Assembly: GCA_030141605.1 (NCBI GenBank)
Contig: JAQGDQ010000612.1
Span: 1 to 62,000 of the forward strand
Reading direction: 5' to 3'
Origin: Tubiluchus corallicola
Lineage: Eukaryota; Priapulida; Priapulimorpha; Priapulimorphida; Tubiluchidae
DNA: 62,000 nt
Shown here: piece after piece, positions 43,901 to 55,900 of the stretch
How the letters are laid out: each line of letters opens with the position of its first letter
Numbering within the stretch: position 1 is the first letter of the stretch
Translations under genes and position numbers: made by a program
Notes under the pieces: model-generated
The model's database searches: none
What the model was told of the DNA's origin: nothing
The model's input: only the letters and a program-made list of their open reading frames with translations

Positions 43901-46900
43901 ACACATTTTAATTCTTAATTTATTTTCAGGATTTGGTAAGCAATGGTGCGTTAATTTCAATACAGAACAAATACGGTGAAACACCTTTAGACAAAGCCAA
44001 ATATCCACTGGCCAAGAGATTACAAGGTATTTATAAAACAAACATTAAACAAATGATTAAAAATATTTTCATAGCAACTCAACTAGAAGAGAAATTCAGG
44101 TTTGTAATGTTATTAATCACGTTCAAATGATAATTAATCACCCATAAAAATTCACATTTTTCTTGTGACATTTGCGAACGTATTTTCCTTGCCGTCGGCT
44201 GCATTTTCAGTTATTACGGCCCCCGTTTCTTCTGCGTAATTGACAGGCTAGGCAGTAAATAAAAATTCCTAACCATTATGTGGCGTTTAAATAACCGGTC
44301 TTTGTCATTGTTTGTGTAACGCTTAATTTATTTATGTTGAATGATCGTTAATTTTCTCCGTTGTTATTGTAAAACATCTGGGTTTTATTGGGTCCGCGTC
44401 TGCGCTTGTATTTGCTTTACTACTAGAAGGTGATTATTTTTACAAAAAGCCAAACGCGCGGGCTCTCCTAGTATGATGCGAGTTAAACTAACCTAATTTT
44501 CGCTTGCACGGTATTGCCGATAAAGTTTTCCTGAATAAATATCCGAAATTTAAATAAATATTGGACGACTGACGGATGAAATTAATGTAAATGCTGTAAC
44601 ATTAAGCTTCTGTTTCATGACGACAGGTGGCTCTGTTGAAATGCTTGCTGATGTCAATTATAAATTAGTAGGCATCTGTGCTATAATTTGTAAGTCTTCT
44701 GATATACGCGATGTGTATTTCTATGTATGATGAATTTGGTGGTGTCATTTTGTTCAAAATATTTTGCCCCTGCCATTTGCTAGAAACCGTGTAGTACCCG
44801 TTGTGCCTGAATTTTGATAGATAGGGCCCAGATAAGGGTTAACTAGAACAATGCTCCGGTGCCACAGAACCAAGAAGCAGCCAGGGAATTTTTACACTTG
44901 CTTGATGTTCATCTTCAATTACTCATTTACTATCGCATGCCAAATGTTTCTTTTGATATTTTATCGTAAACATTTCTTCTAAAAAGATTGAAAATGTGCC
45001 GCTCTAAGATTTAATGTTATGCCATAGATGTTGTTGAAATACGTAGAAGAAAACTTCAAGTCCAACCGTCCTACACTTCATTTTGAGAGGAATTGTTTTC
45101 TCTCGGGGTCAAAAACAATTTTCTTCCACCTTGTAAGACATAAAGGTTTTCTTGTACAGCTTGTACTGGCTGCTAAGTGCTAACAATAGCGCCTAAATTC
45201 CAGCTTTTACTCGAGCAAAGCTTTTGTGTTTTTCTAAAACTGCTGACAGTGTGAGTTTAGGTTATTCAAATCATATTTTTAATACATGTTTTTGCTGACT
45301 CACATCATACTTAAGAATTCAGTGTGCTTTTCGATTGCAGTTCCTTTTTACGATGCAAGGATTACGAGTATTTCATTTGTTTACTTATCATTTCAGATAA
45401 AGCTACTCAACTGGGGCAAGAGTTAAACAAAATTCCCTACAAGGATCAATCCTGGCGAGGGTACAAAACGAGGAGCCGTACGTATTTGCATCTAATTCAC
45501 TTACCGCTGTTGTAAACACATTTTTCCATCAGAATAGCTGCAGCATTTTCCACACCATTTAACAAAACTGTCACATTATAATACATGGGCCATTATGTGA
45601 AAAGATTGATCGATCTCTATTTTTCTTGTTTGTTCTCATTTCCAGGAGACGCGACGTTATCCCGGTATTCCGGCATCGACATTGCCCAGCTGAACCTGCA
45701 AGTGCGGATTGCGACCAGTCACACTGGCGACGTGAGTTCTCTGTTCTCTAATGTCCCGCTCGTATTAGAACTCATTTTCGCAGCTGCTCACACAGAGTTC
45801 GAGTTCGTGCACCGAGTTGGCACTACTTATGCTTCGTCTACACCACCAGTTTTTAAACTGTCCAACCAAAACCAACAAACAAAAACTGTCAGCCTAGAAA
45901 CTGACACACGTTTACATGTCACCAAACTTTACGCTCATAGCAAGTATTCAGGAAGGGTGTAGGTCTGCTAGTATGTGCGCGACGATAGTTACAAAATTAC
46001 GAATCAGTCAGACTGCTTTAGAGAAATTCTATTTTCTCCAAAAAGAACTAATTGGAGAATTAATTGTTAAAATGTATCATTGTTAAAACATTATTATCTA
46101 ATGTTAGTTTTAACATGTACACGTTAGCTCTCGTGGTAACTGTGTGCACACTATAAGCACTCTTAATCCGACTTTCAATCCCCCTCAAACTGCAGAAAAA
46201 TGATTATGAAATGGATGAAAGTTGTAAAATTAACATTATACTGTGAGACAAACAATAATTTCAACTTTACTATTAAGTATTCATAAAGTTATAAAATAAA
46301 ACTTTAAAATTTTAATCCTTTACACTGTCGTTAATTATGCTCTAATGTGAAAAATTAAATTTAAATTTCTTATAAAGGTAAAACATTTATAACATCTAAT
46401 ATTGATGTGTTCCACGAAACCTACACATGTTTCTTTTTAGTTGCTCTTCATGTACACCTCTGTGAGAAAATAAACAATCGATATGGTGTCACGACTGCGA
46501 GACGCTATTGGCTGAGTTTGTCAGTTTTTGTTTGACGAATTTAAAACTAAAAGTTTGTCAATTTCGGTGCTTACATGATCAAACTAGTTTGACAAACTAC
46601 AACTAACGAAGAAGTTTGTCCATCTAAACGGGGACTTAAAGCTGAAATAGTACAGTTTGCCTAGGCAAATTGCATTGATAGTTTTGGTACTGATGTAGCG
46701 TGGGCTAGGTTTGTACTGATGTAGCTTAGGCTGGGTTTGTACGGATGTAGCGTAGGCTGGGTTTGTACTGATGTAGCGTAGGCTGGGTTTGTACTGACGT
46801 AGCGTAGGCTGGGTTTGTACTGACGTAGCGTAGGCTGGGTTTGTACTGACGTAGCGTAGGCTGGGTTTGTACTGACGCAGCGTAGGCTGGGTTTGTACTG

Positions 46901-49900
46901 ATGCAGCGTAGCTGGGTTTGTGCTGATGCAGCGTAGGCTGGGTTTGTACTGATGTAGCGTAGGCTGAGTTTGTACTGACGTAGCGTAGGCTGGGTTTGTA
47001 CTGATGTAGCGTAGGCTGGGCTTGTACTGATGCAGCGTAGCTGGGTTTGTGCTGATGTACCGTAGGCTGGGTTTGTAAATAGTAACTTTTTACAGTTTTT
47101 TTTAATCGTTTAGACTAAAATTAAAACATATTTGAAATGTCCGATATTATCATGGAGGTTTTCTAGATTGTTTACAATGAAATACAAATAAGGCTTCCAG
47201 AAAGAAATAGAAATATGTTGACGTTTTCTGATTGTATCTTGCATCAAAATCTGCCGAACCTGATTTTGCAACACCTGAGACCTGTCTTATTAAGTATTTA
47301 ATGTGCTTTGTTTAGTGCTTAATCGAAATCATTAAATAATACTTTTATGGTTTTAGATATTATGTGTCCTCACTGTCTTGCCATATTATGAGTTGTATGA
47401 TATCTTGTCATGCGTGTTCAATTAGGCTTTATTTCTTTTTTAGTTATGGCGAGGTACGTGGCAAAACAATGAAATCGTCGCACGAGTGCTGAACATCCGT
47501 GAATGCACACAAAGAATCTCACGAGACTTTGCCGAGGAATATCCCAGGTTAAGGTAGGCTGACAGTGCTGCCATCTGTAGAGCCCAGTTTCGTAGCTTCG
47601 TTAGTTGGTTTTTCTCAGATATGTTGGAGTCAAATATTTTCTTATAATAAGACGAACTTAGGTTTTTCTTTACTATTCATTGAATACCATTTTTCAAGTG
47701 CTTGCAGTTGGCACATTAACGTATTAGTAAAAAAATTAGACTATTCAGGCACCTACGTATCCCATTGTGTTGCGATTTCCTTGTCGTTTCACGTAAAATT
47801 TTAAAAAATAAAAAAAATTCGCTGTTAAAAATATGTACTGTAGTAGGCCAGTAATTTAAACTTTAAAAGTATGAATGTGACGTCACAGCTGGCTTCTCTC
47901 TATTCTTTCTATACCTAAACAGGTTAGCGAGTTAGTTCCGGTTTTGATACGAAGCAAGGCTGACATATTGCTGTTATATTTTTTTCGTCATGATACTACT
48001 TTGAATTAAAATAAAGTTTTAAAAGTAAGTTACAAATGAGTTTGAGCAGTTTGCCAAGAACAATCACTATTACTTTTGTCACAGTTACCTGTAAGATATG
48101 ATCTGTGTTTGGATATCAGTTCTTATCCCTGTTTTCACTACAATGTGAGGCCTGTGTGGGACGCGTCCTCTCTATTTCACACCTTCTCGGATAGACCAAC
48201 TTGCACTTGCCACGTGGACTTATTTTCCATTGTGTCGTGAAAAATACCGTATCTTGGCACCTGCCTACCATGAAAACTGTGTCAGGAGCTGTTGCTCTGC
48301 GTGCCCTTGTTGCAACATTTTTTAGCCAGTTTCATTGTTTTTACTGTACAAATGAGGTTGAGAAGTCTGCAAAGTAGTACTCTGTAGTAAGTTTTCATTT
48401 GTCTGATTTGCTGAGTAACCCATTATGTCACATAAATAAACTGCTGTACAAAACATTAACTGAAATGGCAAGTCAGCGTATTTTCATCTGGGACCATGAT
48501 ATCGATGAAATGAAAATCACTTTTCAGTCAAATCTCTTTACCACGTTTAACTTTTTTCATCTTGTTACAGAATATTTTCACATCCAAACGTGTTGCCAGT
48601 TCTGGGCTGCAGCAATCAGCCGCCGAACTTGGTGGTAATCAGTCAGTACCAACCCTACGGATCACTGTACAATGTCTTACACGAATCAACGAGTGAGTAC
48701 ATTCATATGAGGCGTTTTCAATTGTTACTTTGATTAGTTCATGCTGTTGAATGAATCTGAATCTACATGTGAATGATGTGGCTTGTGGATAGGATGTAAT
48801 ACATCCAGCATGTAAACTGCTTAGTTCTCGTTACTGCTTGCTAGACTATGAATCTGAATGTACATGTGAATGATGTGGCTTGTGGATAGGATGTAATAGA
48901 TCCAGCATGTAAATGCTTAGTTCTCGTTACTAGCCTTGCTAGACTATGACAGTAATTCGAGAAACATCAAAATTTGCTCACAAGAAATATAGTCGTGTAT
49001 AGTGTTTTTGTTGTCAAGTTTTTCTTTTCTTCCTGTTGAATCTGTATTAGCACTTAAAATGGAATAAAAAATGTTAATGAGTCAATAATGGCTTTGTTTT
49101 TTTCAATTTTTAAAACGTTTGTGGGTGTGAAATAGTACAAAAATCATAAAATTTGATTGCAGTCATGCAGATTTTTTACAATGCAATTACATTTTAGCCG
49201 GAATTTTAAAAGTATCACTTGGGAGTCATTATTGCAATATGTATCATTGCATCCTGCCGGATCTAAATTGCTATAAGACAGTTTGAAACAACTCACAGGA
49301 TTGAAATTTTTAAGTCTTCTAAGGTTTTTGGGTTTGAAAGTTTTAATTAAGTTTTCTAAGGTTTTTGGGATTGAAATTCTTAAGTTTTCTAAGGTTTTTG
49401 GGATTGAAATTTTAGGTTTTCTATGGTTTTTGGGATTGAAATTTTTAAATTTTCTAAGGTTTTTTTTGTGATCAAAATGTGGGTCTAATTCATCTGACAG
49501 TCTTCCAGTTTTTATTGAAGAGTGTGGAAACTAGGCAGTTTAGATATACAGAAGTGCTAGCAATCCACTAACTGCTGTACGATTTGCCTATAATGGATAA
49601 AACCATCACAGAATGCATAAAGAAAATTTAATATCCATTACTTCATTTTTTGCATCAGTAAGTAGCACTGCGTGTTTTGCTAAAAGTACTTACAACACTA
49701 GTTCTACCTTTTCCGTTAAATATTTTGTCCTATATTCGTATAGCATAGTTTTTCATTGATTGGCGATATCGGTTTTTGTAGGCGTTGTCGTCGATCACTC
49801 GCAGGCGCTGAAGTTTGCCGTCGACATCGCGCGTGGCATGGCGTATCTGCATACACTGGAACCATTGGTACCGTTCTATTACCTTTCCAGCAAACATGTT

Positions 49901-52900
49901 ATGGTAAGTATTATCAGTCATGCCATTCTATTACTTTTCCAGCAAACATGTTATGGTAAGTATTATCAGTCATGCCATTCTATTACCTTTCCAGCAAACA
50001 TGTTATGGTAAGTATTATCACTCGTGCCGTTCTATTACCTTTCCAGCAAACATGTTATGGTAAGTATTATCAGTCGTGCCATTCTATTACCTTTCCAGCA
50101 AACATGTTATGGTAAGTATTATCAGTCGTGCCATTCTATTACCTTTCCAGCAAACATGTTATGGTAAGTATTATCAGTCGTGCCATTCTATTACCTTTCC
50201 AGCAAACATGTTATGGTAAGTATTATCACTCGTGCCGTTCTATTACCTTTCCAGCAAACATGTTATGGTAAGTATTATCAGTCGTACCGTTCTATTACCT
50301 TTCCAGCAAACATGTTATGGTAAGTATTATCAGTCGTGCCATTCTATTACCTTTCCAGCAAACATGTTATGGTAAGTATTATCACTCGTGCCATTCTATT
50401 ACCTTTCCAGCAAACATGTTACGGTAAGTATTATCAGTCGTGCCATTCTATTACCTTTCCAGCAAACATGTTATGGTAAGTATTATCAGTTGTGCCATTC
50501 TATTACCTTTCCAGCAAACATGTTATGGTAAGTATTATCACTCGTGCCATTCTATTACCTTTCCAGCAAACATGTTATGGTAAGTATTATCAGTCGTGCC
50601 GTTCTATTACCTTTCCAGCAAACATGTTATGGTAAGTGTTATCAGTCGTGCCATTCTATTACCTTTCCAGCAAACATGTTATGGTAAGTATTATCAGTCG
50701 TGCCATTCTATTACCTTTCCAGCAAACATGTTATGGTAAGTATTATCAGTCGTGCCATTCTATTACCTTTCCAGCAAACATGTTATGGTAAGTATTATCA
50801 GTCGTGCCGTTCTATTACCTTTCCAGCAAACATGTTATGGTAAGTGTTATCAGTCGTGCCATTCTATTACCTTTCCAGCAAACATGTTATGGTAAGTATT
50901 ATCAGTCGTGCCATTCTATTACCTTTCCAGCAAACTTGTTATGGTAAGTATTATCAGTTGTGCCATTCTATTACCTTTCCAGCAAACATGTTATGGTAAG
51001 TATTATCAGTCATGCCATTCTATTACCTTTCCAGCAAACATGTTATGGTAAGTATTATCAGTCGTACCATTTAATTACCTTTCCAGCAAACATGTTATGG
51101 TAAGTATTATCACTCGTGCCGTTCTATTACCTTTCCAGCAAACATGTTATGGTAAGTATTATCACTTGTGCCATTCTATTACCTTTCCAGCAAACATGTT
51201 ATGGTAAGTATTATCACTCGTGCCGTTCTATTACCTTTCCAGCAAACATGTTATGGTAAGTATTATCAGTCGTGCCATTCTATTACCTTTCCAGCAAACA
51301 TGTTATGGTAAGTATTATCAGTCGTGCCGTTCTATTACCTTTCCAGCAAACATGTTATGGTAAGTATTATCAGTCGTGCCGTTCTATTACCTTTCCAGCA
51401 AACATGTTATGGTAAGTGTTATCAGTCGTGCCATTCTATTACCTTTCCAGCAAACATGTTATGGTAAGTATTATCAGTCGTGCCGTTCTATTACCTTTCC
51501 AGCAAACATGTTATGGTAAGTATTATCAGTTGTACCATTGTATTACCTTTCCAGCAAACATGTTATGGTAAGTATTATCACTCGTGCCGTTCTATTACCT
51601 TTCCAGCAAACATGTCATGGTAAGTATTATCAGTCGTACCATTCTATTACCTTTCCAGCAAACATGTTATGGTAAGTATTATCAGTCATGCCATTCTATT
51701 ACCTTTCCAGCAAACATGTCATGGTAAGTATTATCAGTCGTACCATTCTATTACCTTTCCAGCAAACATGTTATGGTAAGTATTATCAGTCGTACCATTC
51801 TATTACCTTTCCAGCAAACATGTTATGGTAAGTATTATCAGTCTTACCATTCTATTACCTTTCCAGCAAACATGTTATGGTAAGTATTATCAGTCATGCC
51901 ATTCTATTACCTTTCCAGCAAACATGTTATGGTAAGTATTATCAGTCGTACCATTTAATTACCTTTCCAGCAAACATGTTATGGTAAGTATTATCACTCG
52001 TGCCATTCTATTACCTTTCCAGCAAACATGTTATGGTAAGTATTATCACTTGTGCCATTCTATTACCTTTCCAGCAAACATGTTATGGTAAGTATTATCA
52101 CTCGTGCCGTTCTATTACCTTTCCAGCAAACATGTTATGGTAAGTATTATCAGTCGTGCCATTCTATTACCTTTCCAGCAAACATGTTATGGTAAGTATT
52201 ATCAGTCGTGCCGTTCTATTACCTTTCCAGCAAACATGTTATGGTAAGTATTATCAGTCGTGCCGTTCTATTACCTTTCCAGCAAACATGTTATGGTAAG
52301 TTTTATCAGTCGTGCCATTCTATTACCTTTCCAGCAAACATGTTATGGTAAGTATTATCAGTCGTGCCATTCTATTAGCTTTCCAGCAAACATGTTATGG
52401 TAAGTATTATCAGTTGTGCCATTCTATTACCTTTCCAGCAAACATGTTATGGTAAGTATTATCACTCGTGCCGTTCTATTACCTTTCCAGCAAACATGTC
52501 ATGGTAAGTATTATCAGTCGTACCATTCTATTACCTTTCCAGCAAACATGTTATGGTAAGTATTATCAGTCATGCCATTCTATTACCTTTCCAGCAAACA
52601 TGTCATGGTAAGTATTATCAGTCGTACCATTCTATTACCTTTCCAGCAAACATGTTATGGTAAGTATTATCAGTCGTACCATTCTATTACCTTTCCAGCA
52701 AACATGTTATGGTAAGTATTATCAGTCTTACCATTCTATTACCTTTCCAGCAAACATGTTATGGTAAGTATTATCAGTCATGCCATTCTATTACCTTTCC
52801 AGCAAACACGTTATGGTAAGTATTATCAGTCGTGCCATACTATTACCTTTCCAGCAAACACGTTATGGTAAGTATTATCAGTCGTACCATTCTATTACCT

Positions 52901-55900
52901 TTCCAGCAAACATGTTATGGTAAGTATTATCACTCGTGCCGTTCTATTACCTTTCCAGCAAACATGTTATGGTAAGTATTATCAGTCGTGCCATTCTATT
53001 ACCTTTCCAGCAAACATGTTATGGTAAATATTGTCAGTCGAGTCTATCTGTACTATTTAGTTTTTGTTTCATTTCTCAGTCATTATTTGTATAGACGGGT
53101 ACAGCATCGTTTCCTGCTTTGAGTGCTGTGCTCTGTAAAAAGTGATGTATTTGTCTGTCCACAAAGCTGGTTAAAACATTTAGCCTTATCGGCACCATTT
53201 GAGTATTTTCGGTGTGTCTCTCTTATTTTAATTTTACAGTTTTTGCAAGTATCATAATGTAGTGTTATCAGATTTTGCAAATTTTAAAATCTTTAAAAAT
53301 CTTTAAAGACCTTTAAAATTGACATTTTTGATCGGCCTTTTCCAGTAATGTATTAAGACAGACAGCAAATCTGTGTGAAATGTTTCTTTTGTTTACAAGA
53401 GTTCAACTTGTTTTATTCACATTTACACTCGTAAGCAGTAAAAATTACATTTACTAGTGACATTCCACCAAGGTGTCCCAGTCCATTAAGCCAATGTAGA
53501 ATTAGGCTGTTTAGGTTTTCATGAACTCTGCTCTATAAACCCATTCACTTCGCTTGTAAAGAGTTCAACATTTGTGAGCTTCCAATGAAACTAACACCGT
53601 GAGTTTGACGGGTTAAGTCTTTAATCTCTGCCGCAGTTTCTCTTCCGTCCCGCATGTGCCGTCCATCTGAATCATCAATCGTGAAGGGGCGCATAGACAA
53701 ACACTGGTGCCATTTTGTGCTTTATGTGCCACATTTCATGCATAGGAATTTCTTCTTTCTTGTCTCGCAATCCCATAAGTCATTTGTACCAAAGCCTTTA
53801 ACGAAGGAAGCAGTAAGTCAGTTGCTGAATATGCCTATCCTGCTGATAGCAATTTGCTCCTTGTGTTTGGCTTGATTTCCTGTGAAAAAGTAAATAGTGA
53901 AGTGCTGATCAACAGTTTACTATTAACTACACTCAGTATTGACTAACATTATGGCAGACGAAACCACCCAGAATGAACCAAGCAGGCACCCATCCATTCA
54001 CTGACCCGACTTTGTCAGTCGCTAATCACGCACCATGATCACTCGGCTATGTCCTTTGCCTTATTCTTGAAAAGTATAGTGTAATACAGCAATTCATGGC
54101 AAAGAAAGCATTAATTACTGCAAAATGTCTTTCTGCCACACCAAATATATCATGTGTTTTGACTGTTTTTTTAGTAGTTAAGCTACATATTAAAATCGTT
54201 ATTTACTTATGTTGTAGTTTTGATGTGTAGGATTACAATAGAGTCCTTTTTATGGCCTTCATTCCTTTCTTTTGTGGTGTTTTTGTCCTTCTCCTGTTTG
54301 TCTTTTTCGTTTTTCACCCTTTGTTCTCGCTTCTACTTATTTTCTTGCTTTTATTGCTTTTATTTTCTTTATCTTTTTGTAGTGCTTCTTTTCTCCTCTG
54401 TTCTTTTTTGAGCAACAGCAAAAGTTCTTGAAAATGCTATCTTATTCATGGTGATGGTGATGATGATGACAATGACAACGATGACGACAAAGACGATGAT
54501 GGTGATGGTGTGATGATGATGATGACGGTGATGATGATGATGATTCATTTTACTGATTGTTGCTAGTAAACTTGACACTGCTCATTTTAGATTGATGAAG
54601 ATTTGACGGCAAGAGTCAACATGGCCGATGCCAAGTTTAGTTTCCAGGAAAAGGGAAAACTGTTCTCTCCTGCTTGGATGGCTCCCGAATGTAAGTACGG
54701 TATTATACTTCTCCGATCAATTCCTCCCAACGGTTTAAGCCGTATTATAATTTTCTCTTTACATTTCTCCTGACTCCGAGTTTAATTTTAATATAGTCAT
54801 TGGGTGATGAAATTTATTTTTAAAACTGGCTATATGTAAGTGCTACTAAATTTGAAATTTTTGCCATCATTGGGCCGTCAATTTCAACTGACTGTTTGCA
54901 CTTTTTTTCTGTTTTTCATTTACATGTCTCAATATTCAATTTACTACATTAGGTACAATGCTACACTTAGTCATATGGTTACTAGCTGTCAGCGTCGAAC
55001 TTATGAATTGAATTCAAACCTTCAAATTAGATTTGAACGAGTTTTTTAAGTTCAAATCTAAAATTATAGATTCAAATAAATCACCACATTAGCTACGTAT
55101 GTTTGAAACAGCATGCCTTCAGCACAACTTAATTGCAATTTCTGTGTACAGTTTTTAAACAAATTATTAGTTTACTTCAGAACAAAATCAAACAATATGC
55201 AAGATCTTTATATGACCTCTTTTTATTTATAGTTCGAAAATTTATTTGAGTCTTTAAAACTGATTTGGAATTCGATTCGGATTCGAAAATGTGAAATTCG
55301 ATTTGATTGGAGTTCGAAGGTCGCAAATTCGATTCAATTCGAATTCGCTTTGTGGCAGAGAATGCTCATCTCTGACGGTTACCTAATAGAGTAAATATTG
55401 AAATTATACCAATGTTTATTTATTTGTTTGTGTTTAGCTTTGCAGAAGAAGCAGAATGAGATTAACGTTCGTGCAGCTGATATGTGGAGCTTCGCCATCT
55501 TACTCTGGGAGCTGGCTACACGTGAAGTGCCCTTCTCTGACATGAGTGCCATGGAAATAGGAATGAAGGTGAGACTAAGTGTTGAAAAGTAACTTTTTGA
55601 CAGCAAAAAAAATCAATACGGGCGGGCATGTCAATATTACTTTGTTTTTAACTAAAAATTCCTGAGAAAAACAACTTAATCACCATTGTAATTCATGGGT
55701 TTTTCTCTTTACATTGTCATTGATTGTGGTAACCTGCAGCTTAGTCAGTTGTTTGTGCAGCTAGGCACTAGCAAGCTAGTATCCTTCGCTGTACGGCAAA
55801 GTCTGCTTGATGGTATCTGACCGGCAGGCAGAGGTGATTCGACTACGTTCTTGCGTATGGTTAGTAATTGCATAACAATGTACATCTTCCCCTTGCAAAA

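Noticed and set aside
49283-49471. Phe/Leu-rich frame
   Set aside because: Product of the 36-bp minisatellite in ILK intron 8.
49871-53042. CRISPR array
   Set aside because: Evenly spaced direct repeats, but the units are contiguous with no unique spacers, and the setting is an animal gene intron. It is a minisatellite.
54369-54578. His-rich minus-strand frame
   Set aside because: Arises from the GAT microsatellite before ILK exon 10.
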